DNA of 64,000 nucleotides, taken from Silanimonas sp. (GTDB lineage: Bacteria > Pseudomonadota > Gammaproteobacteria > Xanthomonadales > Xanthomonadaceae). The position numbers were made by a program, and so were the translations under genes. The stretch is from the NCBI RefSeq assembly GCF_027531545.1, contig NZ_JAPZSC010000016.1, positions 248,001 through 312,000 on the forward strand. The letters run 5' to 3'. The notes below the pieces were generated by a model that saw only the letters and a list, made by a program, of their open reading frames with translations, ran no database searches and had not been told where the DNA came from. Positions 56,597 through 64,000 of the stretch are shown here, piece after piece. Within the stretch, counting starts at the first letter, position 1, and the number at the start of each line of letters is the position of its first letter.

Positions 56597-57354
56597 CCTG
56601 GGCGCTCCACCTGCTGGGCGTGGGCAATGCCGGCGCGGCCCCCGTGCTCGGCGCAGCCTCCGCCGTCATCGAGCGCGATGGTGCGCCGTTGCTGATGATC
56701 GATTGCGGGCAGGAGGCGCTGAGCGCCTTCCAGACCGCCTACGGTCGTTTGCCCGAGGCGATGTTCATCACCCACGTGCACATGGACCACGTCGCCGGCC
56801 TCGAGCGGCTGTTCTATTCGGCGTATTTCGATCCGGCCCTGCGCGGCCGGGTGCGGCTGTACGTGCCGGCGCCCGTGGTGCTGCACCTGCAGAAGCGCCT
56901 CGCGGACTATCCCGGCGTGCTCGCCGAGGGTGGCGCGAACTTCTGGGACGCGTTCCAGTTGGTGCCGGTGAGCGAGTCGTTCTGGCATGCCGGTTGGCGG
57001 TTCGAGGTCTTCTCGGTGCGCCATCACCGCCCCGACACCGCCTTCGGCCTGCGTCTGCGAGGCAGCGTGGTGTGGACCGGCGACACGCGGCCCATCCCCG
57101 AGGTGCTGGCCGCGGTGGCGGACGATGGCGAGGTGATCGCGCACGACTGCGGGCTGCACGGCAATCCGTCGCATTCGGGTCTGGACGACCTTGAGCGGGA
57201 GTACCCGCGTGAGCTGATGGCCCGCTGCGTGCTGTACCACTACGCCAGCGACGCCGACGGCGAGGCCATGCGCGCGCGCGGCCAGCGGGTGGCGAGGGCA
57301 GGGGAGCGGCTGGCGCTGCAGGCGCCGACGGCGGAAAGCGTATCGAGCCGCTGA
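56593..57354 (+). CDS. MBL-fold metallo-hydrolase (RNase Z-like)
   Basis: 253 residues. It has the metallo-beta-lactamase motif THVHMDHVAG (HxHxDH) at about residue 60, a later VRHHRPDTAFGLRL, WTGDTRP (metal-binding Asp) and a C-terminal LYHYASD. It resembles the ElaC/RNase Z-type branch, but the substrate cannot be told. It is translationally coupled to kdkA (ATGA overlap). Confidence 0.85.
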   Translation: MTWALHLLGVGNAGAAPVLGAASAVIERDGAPLLMIDCGQEALSAFQTAYGRLPEAMFITHVHMDHVAGLERLFYSAYFDPALRGRVRLYVPAPVVLHLQKRLADYPGVLAEGGANFWDAFQLVPVSESFWHAGWRFEVFSVRHHRPDTAFGLRLRGSVVWTGDTRPIPEVLAAVADDGEVIAHDCGLHGNPSHSGLDDLEREYPRELMARCVLYHYASDADGEAMRARGQRVARAGERLALQAPTAESVSSR

Positions 57355-57399
57355 CAGCTGGCGGCGAAACGCCGACGTCGCGGCACTCTGGAAGGGTGA

Positions 57400-57505
57400 C
57401 GGCCCCGCCAGCGTGACTCCGGCACCCGAATCAGCCGATACCGTTGCTCCCTTCCGGGCCTGGCGGGGTTTTCAGCCTATCGTCGCGGAGGCGCCAACGG
57501 GGCCG
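57400..57505 (-). ncRNA. ffs: SRP 4.5S RNA
   Basis: On the minus strand the conserved SRP core is CAGGCCC-GGAA-GGGAGCA, with the GGAA tetraloop at 57455-57452. Distal arms pair: GGCCCCG near 57504 with CGGGGCC near 57401, and CTCCG (57490-57486) with CGGAG (57421-57417). The hairpin is about 106 bases, the size of bacterial 4.5S RNA. It binds Ffh (18929-20305). The ends are set from the outermost pairing. It lies 31 bases downstream of tRNA-Ser(GGA) and may be cotranscribed with it. Confidence 0.88.
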
Positions 57506-57536
57506 CCATAGAGGGTTCCGCTCAACAGCTTCGAAG

Positions 57537-57629
57537 TGGCGGACAGGGCGGGATTCGAACCCGCGAAGCGGGGTTTAGCCGCTTACACACTTTCCAGGCG
57601 TGCTCCTTCAACCGCTCGGACACCTGTCC
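57537..57629 (-). tRNA. tRNA-Ser(GGA)
   Basis: 93 bases, minus strand, with a long variable arm and CCA. Anticodon loop CTGGAAA gives GGA (reads TCC and TCT). Acceptor GGACAGG/CCTGTCC. The SRP RNA follows directly downstream. Confidence 0.97.
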
Positions 57630-57782
57630 ACGCTCGTGCTGCAATCCCTTGGGCGGCCTCCGGCCGGCCTCAGGGAGCCGCGGATCATACCGGCCGGGCG
57701 GCGAGGGCACAAATGAACGGGGATTCGCGTGGCGCCGGGGCGGCCCGGTTGGCACAATGCCCGTCGGTTTCCGGGGTGCGGC

Positions 57783-59549
57783 ATGGCCTATCTCGTTCTT
57801 GCTCGAAAGTGGCGTCCGAAGCGCTTCGCCGAACTCGTCGGGCAGGAGCACGTCGTGCGTGCCCTGTCGAACGCGCTCGAATCCGGTCGCGTCCACCACG
57901 CCTTCCTGTTCACCGGCACCCGCGGTGTCGGCAAGACCACGATCTCGCGCATCTTCGCCAAGTCGCTGAACTGCGAGCAGGGCACGAGTGCCGATCCCTG
58001 CGGCGTCTGCAACGTCTGCGTCGACGTCGACGCCGGCCGCTTCGTCGACCTGATCGAGATCGACGCCGCCAGCCACACCGGCGTGGACGACGTCCGCGAT
58101 CTGATCGAGAACGCCCAGTACCTGCCTTCGCGCGGCCGGGTGAAGGTGTACCTGATCGACGAAGTGCACATGCTGTCGAAGCCGGCCTTCAACGCACTGC
58201 TGAAGACGCTGGAGGAGCCGCCGGAACACGTGAAGTTCCTGCTCGCCACCACCGATCCGCAGAAGCTGCCGGTGACGGTGCTGAGCCGCTGCCTGCAGTT
58301 CAACCTGCGCCGGCTGGAGCAGGAGCAGATCCACGGACAGATGCGCCGCATCGTCGATGCCGAGGGCATTCCCGCCGACGAACCGGCACTGGCCCTGCTC
58401 GCTCGCGGCGCGGACGGTTCGTTGCGCGACGGCCTCTCGCTGCTCGACCAGGCCATCGCGTATTCGGGCGGGCAGCTGACGGCCGAGGCCGTGCACGCGA
58501 TGCTCGGCACGCTCGACCACCAGGCCATCGGCGGGCTGCTGGCGGCGCTGGCCACCTTCGACGGCCCGTCGCTGTTGGCGCAGATCGAAGCCATGTCGGC
58601 CTTCTCGCCTGACTACGCCCAGGTGCTGGATGACGTCGCCGCGGCGCTGCACGCCGTGCAGGTGAAGCAGCTCGTCCCCGAGGCCGCGCGCGCCGTCGAT
58701 GGCGTGGATACGGAGGCGCTGGCCACCCAGGTGCCGGCCGAACTGGTGCAGCTCTGGTACCAGATGGCCATCAACGGCTCGCGGGATCTCGCGCTGGCGC
58801 CGACGCCGCGCGTCGGTTTCGAAATGGCGCTGCTGCGGATGCTGGCGTTCAAGCCGATGCCCGCCGGCGATGCCCCGGGCCCGGGGCCGCGCGGCGGCGA
58901 GCGCGCGACCGATCCGGCGCGGCCGTCCGCCACCGAGGCCTCGCGCAGCGTCGCGGTGCCGGTCGTCGATGCGCCGGCCCCTCGCAAGGCGCCGCCGTCG
59001 CCGTTCGCCCGCGCGGTCGAGCCCCCGCGTCCCGTGGAGCCGCCCCGCGCACCACTGCCGTCGCCTTTCGTCGAGGCCGCATCGGCCGGTGGCAGCGCGG
59101 CGCGGATGATCGAGCGTCCCGCTGTCGAAGCGATGCCCGCCGCGGCACCGATCGCTTCGAACGAGGATTGGTTGGCGGCGCTGCAGCGCCAGGCGCTGAG
59201 TGGCCCCGCGGGACAGCTGGCCGCGCATGCGCGCTTCGTCAGTGGCGATGCCGACAGCCTCACGCTCGCCCTGCTCCCCGAGGGCGAGGCGATGAAGTCC
59301 GATATCAGCGTCCGCCGCCTCGCAGAAGGGCTCGCCCCGCTGTTCGGGCGAGCGCCGCAGTTGCGTTTCGTCGATGCGCCGCGTGGCGAAGCCACCGGGG
59401 CCGAGACCCTGTTCGACCGCCAGCAGCGGCAGAAATCCGAGCGCCAGCAGGATGCCGAGGCGCGTTTCCTTTCCGATCCCGTCGTGAAGCAGCTGATGGC
59501 GCAGGGCGCCAAGCTCGTCGACGGGTCCATCCGACCGATCGAGGAGTAA
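57783..59549 (+). CDS. dnaX: DNA polymerase III subunits gamma and tau
   Basis: 588 residues. The AAA+ clamp-loader module is visible: Walker A GTRGVGKTTISRIFAK near residue 45, zinc cysteines (CGVCNVC), Walker B VYLIDEVHMLS, and SRC sensor VTVLSRCLQF. A Pro-rich linker and a tau C-terminal domain follow. It loads the sliding clamp and ties the replisome together. The ATG of MAYLVLARKWRP is the start. No A-AAA-AAG slippery site is seen, so gamma may not be made by frameshifting here. ybaB follows 3 bases after. Confidence 0.97.
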   Translation: MAYLVLARKWRPKRFAELVGQEHVVRALSNALESGRVHHAFLFTGTRGVGKTTISRIFAKSLNCEQGTSADPCGVCNVCVDVDAGRFVDLIEIDAASHTGVDDVRDLIENAQYLPSRGRVKVYLIDEVHMLSKPAFNALLKTLEEPPEHVKFLLATTDPQKLPVTVLSRCLQFNLRRLEQEQIHGQMRRIVDAEGIPADEPALALLARGADGSLRDGLSLLDQAIAYSGGQLTAEAVHAMLGTLDHQAIGGLLAALATFDGPSLLAQIEAMSAFSPDYAQVLDDVAAALHAVQVKQLVPEAARAVDGVDTEALATQVPAELVQLWYQMAINGSRDLALAPTPRVGFEMALLRMLAFKPMPAGDAPGPGPRGGERATDPARPSATEASRSVAVPVVDAPAPRKAPPSPFARAVEPPRPVEPPRAPLPSPFVEAASAGGSAARMIERPAVEAMPAAAPIASNEDWLAALQRQALSGPAGQLAAHARFVSGDADSLTLALLPEGEAMKSDISVRRLAEGLAPLFGRAPQLRFVDAPRGEATGAETLFDRQQRQKSERQQDAEARFLSDPVVKQLMAQGAKLVDGSIRPIEE

Positions 59550-59552
59550 GCC

Positions 59553-59882
59553 ATGTTCAAGGGCAACATCGCGCAGGCCATGCAGATGGCGCAGCGCATG
59601 CAGGACAACATGAAGAAGGCGCAGGACGAGCTCGCCGCGCTGGAAGTCACCGGCAGCGCCGGCGGCGGCCTGGTCAGCGTCACGCTGTCGGGCAAGTTCG
59701 ACGCCCGCAAGGTGCATGTCGACCCGCAGGCGCTCGGCGACGCCGAAATGCTCGAGGACCTGCTGCTGGTCGCGTTGAACGACGCGGTGGCGAAGGTCAA
59801 TGAAGAATCCGGCAAGCGCATGTCGGCGGCTACGGCCGGCATGCCGATTCCGCCCGGCATGAAGGGCATGTTCGGCGCGTGA
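59553..59882 (+). CDS. ybaB: YbaB/EbfC family nucleoid-associated protein
   Basis: 109 residues. [30 protein letters not shown] and [15 protein letters not shown] are family sequences, ending [11 protein letters not shown]. It is a DNA-binding tweezer-like dimer, always near dnaX and recR. It is 3 bases after dnaX and 34 before recR, in one operon. Confidence 0.97.
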   Translation: MFKGNIAQAMQMAQRMQDNMKKAQDELAALEVTGSAGGGLVSVTLSGKFDARKVHVDPQALGDAEMLEDLLLVALNDAVAKVNEESGKRMSAATAGMPIPPGMKGMFGA

Positions 59883-59916
59883 GCCCCAAGCGCGCGAGGA
59901 CGCGAGCGGCAGGCGC

Positions 59917-60516
59917 ATGAGTAGCTCCCTGCTCGAGCAGCTGATCGAGGGCCTGCGCGTGCTGCCGGGCGTGGGCGCGAAGAGCGCCCAGCGCATGGCC
60001 TACCACCTGCTGGAGCGCGACCGCGAGGGCGCTTCGCGGCTCGCGGAGCGCCTGCAGGCCGCGGTCGAGCGCATCCGTCATTGCGTGCAATGCCGCGATT
60101 TCAGCGAGACCGAGGTCTGCGCCATCTGCGCCAGCGCGTCGCGTGACCGCAGCGTTCTGTGCATCGTCGAGACACCGGCCGACCGCCTGGCCATCGAGCA
60201 GGCCACGGGCTATCGCGGCCTGTACTTCGTCTTGCAGGGCCGGCTCTCGCCCTTGGACGGGATCGGCCCGCGCCAGCTAGGCCTCGACCTGCTCGGCACG
60301 CGCCTCGCCGCCGGCGAGGTGCGCGAGATGATCATCGCCACCAATCCCACCGTCGAAGGCGAAGCGACGGCGCACTACCTCGCCCAGATGGCGCGTGCAG
60401 CGGGCGTCACGCCGAGCCGGTTGGCGCAGGGCCTGCCCCTCGGTGGCGAGCTCGAGTACGTCGATCGCGGCACGCTGGCGCACGCCTTCGGACAGCGCAG
60501 CGAAGCCGCGGGCTGA
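59917..60516 (+). CDS. recR: Recombination protein RecR
   Basis: 199 residues. N-terminal helix-hairpin-helix ([20 protein letters not shown]), C4 zinc finger ([16 protein letters not shown], about 58-73) and Toprim domain ([16 protein letters not shown], then [15 protein letters not shown]). It works with RecO and RecF in gap repair. Third gene of dnaX-ybaB-recR. Confidence 0.98.
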   Translation: MSSSLLEQLIEGLRVLPGVGAKSAQRMAYHLLERDREGASRLAERLQAAVERIRHCVQCRDFSETEVCAICASASRDRSVLCIVETPADRLAIEQATGYRGLYFVLQGRLSPLDGIGPRQLGLDLLGTRLAAGEVREMIIATNPTVEGEATAHYLAQMARAAGVTPSRLAQGLPLGGELEYVDRGTLAHAFGQRSEAAG

Positions 60517-60575
60517 TCGGGCTACACCCCGCCGCGCCGCGCTGGCATGCTCGCAGCGGACCGTTGGAGCCGACC

Positions 60576-60920
60576 ATGCCCGAGACGATTTTCGACAAGA
60601 TCATCCGCCGCGAGATTCCCGCCGACATTGTCTTCGAGGACGAGCACGTGCTCGCTTTCCGCGACATCGCGCCGAAGGCGCCGGTGCACGTGTTGTTCAT
60701 CCCGAAGACGCCGATCGCCACGCTCAACGACGCGAACCCGGCTCAGGCCGAGCTGCTTGGCCGGCTGATACTCGCCGCGGCCGGCTGGGCGAAGGCGCAG
60801 GGTTTCGCCGAGAACGGCTATCGCGTGGTGATGAACTGCAATGGCGACGGCGGCCAGACGGTGTTCCACATCCACCTGCACCTGCTGGCCGGCCGCGCGA
60901 TGGCCTGGCCACCGGGTTGA
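60576..60920 (+). CDS. HIT family protein (histidine triad nucleotide-binding, HinT-like)
   Basis: 114 residues. MPETIFDKIIRREIPADIVFED, the central HVLFIPKTPI and the His triad FHIHLHLLAGR at about residues 99-109 identify a HIT hydrolase of the HINT type, which cleaves adenosine phosphoramidates. TTGGAG lies upstream of the ATG. It converges on the tgpA-like gene, 5 bases apart. Confidence 0.95.
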   Translation: MPETIFDKIIRREIPADIVFEDEHVLAFRDIAPKAPVHVLFIPKTPIATLNDANPAQAELLGRLILAAAGWAKAQGFAENGYRVVMNCNGDGGQTVFHIHLHLLAGRAMAWPPG

Positions 60921-60925
60921 GGCCC

Positions 60926-62890
60926 TCAGCGCGGGCGATGGCGCTTGAGCGCCTCGATCAATGCCGCCCGCTCTTGGTCGGTATCGACGTTGGCCGGCGC
61001 ATAGCGCTGGGCGATGAACCGTCGGACGAGGGCTTCCGCGTCGACCGCCGCGGACGGCGTGGACACGTGTGAGCGCAAGCGTTGGAGGAAGACCTCGGCG
61101 GTCTCGTCCGGGCGTTTTTCCATGCCGCGTTTCGCCCAGCGCCTGAGGAACCCGCGCCAGGCGCGCAGTAGGGGGTCACGTTCGCCCTTCGGTGGCCACA
61201 TCAGCACCAGCAGGGTGAGGCCGAGGGCGATGCCGGCGGCGATGATGAAGGCCTGCCCCACCTGGGTCGCACCGGCGCCGCGCCAGCCGAGGTTCTGCAG
61301 CAGTTCGGCTTGGCGCAGCGCGTCGTAGCGCACCACGAAGTTGTTCCAGGCCTCGCGCAGGCTGTCACCGATGTCGAACACCGGCTGCAGGGCTCCTGCA
61401 CTCGAGCCGCCAGTGCCCAGCATGTCGTCGAGCGTGTCGTAGATGCGCTCCGGTGCCACGGCCGCGGTCGGGTCGACGCGCACCCAGCCTTCACCTTCGA
61501 GCCACACCTCGCTCCACGCATGGGCATCCATCTGACGCACCACCCAGTAGCCGCCGACGCGGTTGGGCACGCCGCCCGTGTAGCCGGTCACGACGCGTGC
61601 CGGGATTCCGGCCCCCCTCATCAGGATGACGAAGGCTGAGCTGAAGTGCTCGCAGAAGCCTTCCCGCGTGTCGAACAGGAATTCGTCCGACGTGTGGCGC
61701 CCCAGCGGCGGCGCCGAGATGCTGTAGGCGTGCTGCGCGTTGAACCATTCCAGTACGCGTTGGATGTAGGCGCGGTCGTCCACGGCGGCGTCGCGCCATT
61801 CGCGGGCGCGTTGCAGGGTGCGCGGGTTGTAGCCGTCGGGCAGGTGCAGGAAGCTCTGCCGCAGGCGGGGATCCAGCATCGTCTCGTGAAGCTGCGGCGG
61901 TAGCGCGCGCAGGCGGTGCTGGCTGAGTGCGCGCAGGGGCGTGCGACTGCGCAGCGTGGCATCGAAGCCCAGCTCGAGCTCCGGTGACCAGCCTGCCGGG
62001 GATTCGAGCGCGAAGACGTAGCGGCGATCGGTAGGTTCGAGCGTCAGCGTATAGGCGACACCGCCCGTCGACGGTGCGCTGGGCAGTGGCGGCGCCGGGA
62101 AGCCGCCGAGCCATTCGTTGCGCGTCCACGCGCGCCCGTCGAAGCGTGTCAGCACGGGCCCCCGCCAATACAGCGTGTCGCTCGGCGGCGTCGGGCCGTC
62201 GAAGCGCACCCGGAACGCCGGCTTGTCGCTCCCCATCAGGTCGATCCAATCGCCCGGGGCCATCGATTCGCTGAGGCCGGTGCGGGCGACGGCGTTTTCC
62301 GGCAGGCCCCACAGCGGCGTCGGCAGTCGCGGGAACAGCCAGAAGCCGACGAGGGCCAGCGGCAGCGCCAACGCCAGCGATCGCAACAGATCCGCGCTTT
62401 CGCGGCGCAACGGCTTGGGCGCGGCCGGAGCCTCGGCCAGCCGGCCCATCGCCAGAAGCACGCCGAGCGCGGCGAACAGGCCGAGGGCGAGGGTGATCGG
62501 CCCCTGGTCCTGCAGGAAGGCGGCGAAAGGCGCGAACAGAGCGTAGGCGACCACGCGCTTGGCGTCGTCGAAGTCGCGTAGCTCGGACAGCTTCAGCACC
62601 AGCATCGAGAGCATCAGCGCACTGCCGGCGTCGCGGCCGACGCGGAAGCCGAACCCCACCAACACGGCGCCGGTGATCACCACGACCAGCAGCAGCCGGA
62701 GCGCAAGCGGCAGCGGCTTGCGAAGCGCACTCCAGCCCGAGACCAGAGCGACCGCGCCGATGCCCAGGCCGACGGTTTCCGGCAAGTGCAGCAGCAGGGG
62801 CAGGGCTGCGGCCAGCACGGCGACCACCACGGCGCGTCGAAGCGATGGCGTGAGCACGGGGGCGAGCGCGGCTGCGGGGGCGGCACTCAT
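60926..62890 (-). CDS. tgpA: TgpA-like transglutaminase/protease membrane protein (DUF3488)
   Basis: 654 residues. An N-terminal membrane domain of about six helices (about 15-190) is followed by a periplasmic transglutaminase-core domain with catalytic Cys in REGFCEHFSSAFV (about 405), His in DAHAWSEVWL and Asp in VRVDPT. Another membrane helix (FIIAAGIALGLTLLVLMW) and a cytoplasmic DUF4129-type tail follow. The closest known protein is Pseudomonas TgpA, needed for viability there. The ATG overlaps the DUF58 stop (ATGA). Confidence 0.93.
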   Translation of the reverse strand: MSAAPAAALAPVLTPSLRRAVVVAVLAAALPLLLHLPETVGLGIGAVALVSGWSALRKPLPLALRLLLVVVITGAVLVGFGFRVGRDAGSALMLSMLVLKLSELRDFDDAKRVVAYALFAPFAAFLQDQGPITLALGLFAALGVLLAMGRLAEAPAAPKPLRRESADLLRSLALALPLALVGFWLFPRLPTPLWGLPENAVARTGLSESMAPGDWIDLMGSDKPAFRVRFDGPTPPSDTLYWRGPVLTRFDGRAWTRNEWLGGFPAPPLPSAPSTGGVAYTLTLEPTDRRYVFALESPAGWSPELELGFDATLRSRTPLRALSQHRLRALPPQLHETMLDPRLRQSFLHLPDGYNPRTLQRAREWRDAAVDDRAYIQRVLEWFNAQHAYSISAPPLGRHTSDEFLFDTREGFCEHFSSAFVILMRGAGIPARVVTGYTGGVPNRVGGYWVVRQMDAHAWSEVWLEGEGWVRVDPTAAVAPERIYDTLDDMLGTGGSSAGALQPVFDIGDSLREAWNNFVVRYDALRQAELLQNLGWRGAGATQVGQAFIIAAGIALGLTLLVLMWPPKGERDPLLRAWRGFLRRWAKRGMEKRPDETAEVFLQRLRSHVSTPSAAVDAEALVRRFIAQRYAPANVDTDQERAALIEALKRHRPR

Positions 62891-63873
62891 GCGCCGGCCT
62901 CCGGCAGCAGTGCGAGCGCCCGCAGGCAGGCGTGGCGATGTTCCGGCCCGCGTGCCGGCCCCAGCGTGGTGCCGGGGATCTGCAGTCGATAGCGCCGGCC
63001 TTCGCGTTCGGCCTCCAGCACCCATCGCGCCAGTCGGGCGATGCGCTGCTCATGCGGCAGCTGGCGCAGCGCCTGCCAATCGAGCATCACGTCGCGCGCA
63101 ACGCCGGCTTCGTACTCGCGGACCATCAAGCGATCGAGTCGGGCACTCGCCTTCCACGCGATCTGGCGCGGCGCGTCGCCGTTCCGGTAGTCGCGGAGGT
63201 GGTGGGTGTCCTCGCCGCTGCGTTGGGCGCGAGGCTGTCGCGCGCCGTCGCTGGCCGCGCCCGGCAACGGCGGGCCGCTGCGCTCCAGCGCCGGGTAGAC
63301 AAGAACGCGTTGCTGCGGGCGCCACCAGCTCCACGCCCGTGCGAGGCCAAGGGGGCGCGTGGTGCTCAGGCGCAGTCGCCCGAGGTCCATCAAGCCGCGT
63401 CGCGCGGTCGGGATCGTCAGTTCGACCTCGGCGTCCGCGCCGGTGACGTGCAGGCTGGCGGGCAGGTCCACGGCCTCGCCGGCCGCGGCACGAAGCTGCA
63501 CCCCTTCGCGCGACCGCTTTCCGGATTCGAGGCGCAGCCTCAGCGCCAGTGATTCACCCGCATGCACCGGCTCGGCATGCAGCGCGGTGATGCGCAGGCC
63601 GGAAAGCCGAAGATGCGCGAGCACCACGCCGTTATGGACGATCGCCGCCAGCAGGAAAGCCAGCATCAGGCCGGGGTTGTTGTTGTAGTTCAGTGCGCCG
63701 AGCAGCATGCCCAGCACCAGCACGCCGACAAGCAGGCCCTGCCGCGTCGGCAGGACGTAGATGCGCTTGCGGTCGAGGGTGATCGGCAGCGGCTCCGGCT
63801 TCCGCCCCCGGACGAAGGGCAGCCGCGCGAGGCCGTCGTCGATGCGCTCGAGCACGTCGGGCCGGGACGGCAT
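62887..63873 (-). CDS. DUF58 domain-containing membrane protein
   Basis: 328 residues. Two N-terminal membrane helices (about 45-90: LLVGVLVLGMLLGALNY, MLAFLLAAIVHNGVVLAHL) are followed by the DUF58 signature HHLRDYRNGDAPRQIAWKASARLDRLMVREYE at about residues 228-258. DUF58 proteins occur with MoxR AAA+ ATPases and transglutaminase-like proteins, as here; their function is poorly known. It starts 2 bases after the moxR stop and overlaps tgpA. Confidence 0.93.
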   Translation of the reverse strand: MPSRPDVLERIDDGLARLPFVRGRKPEPLPITLDRKRIYVLPTRQGLLVGVLVLGMLLGALNYNNNPGLMLAFLLAAIVHNGVVLAHLRLSGLRITALHAEPVHAGESLALRLRLESGKRSREGVQLRAAAGEAVDLPASLHVTGADAEVELTIPTARRGLMDLGRLRLSTTRPLGLARAWSWWRPQQRVLVYPALERSGPPLPGAASDGARQPRAQRSGEDTHHLRDYRNGDAPRQIAWKASARLDRLMVREYEAGVARDVMLDWQALRQLPHEQRIARLARWVLEAEREGRRYRLQIPGTTLGPARGPEHRHACLRALALLPEAGA

Positions 63874-63875
63874 CG

Positions 63876-64000
63876 TCAGTCGACCGCCACCGCTCCCAGG
63901 ATCGAGGCCGCGAGCGCGTCGCGTCGGTCGCCCTCGGCGTTGGCCACCAGCCGGTGGGCTGCCACCGCGGCGAAGAGGGCCTGCACGTCGTCGGGCAGCG
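63876..64000 (-). CDS. MoxR-family AAA+ ATPase, C-terminal end only
   Basis: Only the last 40 codons and the stop are in the window. The reading LPDDVQALFAAVAAHRLVAN matches the C-terminal lid of MoxR ATPases (LPDDVQ...VxxHRL). Its identity is supported mainly by position ahead of DUF58 and TgpA genes with a 2-base gap. Confidence 0.8.
   Translation of the reverse strand, partial: LPDDVQALFAAVAAHRLVANAEGDRRDALAASILGAVAVD

Overview
The window is a GC-rich (by eye about two thirds G+C), gene-dense stretch of a bacterial chromosome. It most likely comes from a gammaproteobacterium of the Xanthomonadales/Lysobacterales. Reasons: the lexA operator is of the Xanthomonadaceae type (TTAG-N6-TACTA); lexA-recA-recX, alaS-csrA-tRNA-Ser, tig-clpP-clpX-lon-hupB-tRNA-Val-tRNA-Asp-ppiD, mltD-yafS-rnhA-dnaQ and dnaX-ybaB-recR follow gammaproteobacterial gene order; and there are a KDO kinase (kdkA) and LPS-type glycosyltransferase genes. 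No insertion sequence, phage gene, CRISPR array or other mobile element was seen. Apart from the tRNA-rich stretch 31787-32931, no gene-free stretch exceeds 300 bases.

Layout. 1-6161: end of an OmpA-like protein, then a minus-strand block of an enoyl-CoA isomerase-like protein, a DUF4139 protein, a thioesterase and uvrA. 6440-15724: rplU-rpmA-obgE, rpsT (minus), then murJ, ribF-ileS, lspA-ispH. 15762-23034: tRNA-Thr, radA and an acetyltransferase, ypjD (minus), ffh, rpsP-rimM-trmD-rplS, hslR. 23038-31390: mutS (minus), pncC, lexA, recA-recX, alaS. 31571-32828: csrA and seven tRNAs. 32932-41582: the proteostasis block tig, clpP, clpX, lon, hupB, two tRNAs, ppiD. 41718-45725: fabI and an MltD-like lysozyme (minus), a YafS-like protein, rnhA-dnaQ.

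45722-52940 is the only clearly accessory-looking part. It holds a membrane Ser/Thr kinase translationally coupled to dnaQ, a PP2C phosphatase in an apparent operon with a large Ig-repeat autotransporter, and a divergent exported Sel1/coiled-coil/caspase protein. 53040-57354 holds tRNA-Ser(CGA) and envelope/LPS genes (acyltransferase, DUF6165, heptosyltransferase-like, kdkA) plus a metallo-beta-lactamase-fold protein. 57400-60920 holds the SRP 4.5S RNA and tRNA-Ser(GGA) on the minus strand, then dnaX-ybaB-recR and a HIT protein. The window ends in a minus-strand moxR-DUF58-tgpA operon, with moxR cut by the window edge.

Main regulatory observations. A 10-base motif (AAGAACTACA) lies 12-13 bases before the start codons of rplU, rpsP and rplS, and the three promoters also look alike. 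A LexA operator covers the -10 of an apparently leaderless lexA. Several other genes have a -10-like hexamer 6-9 bases before ATG. Two symmetric CTAGTCTAG elements lie upstream of uvrA and between mutS and pncC. The csrA leader has a hairpin with GGA in its loop and a second GGA in the ribosome binding site. All functions are read from sequence alone; family identities rest on motif and architecture recognition, not on database searches.
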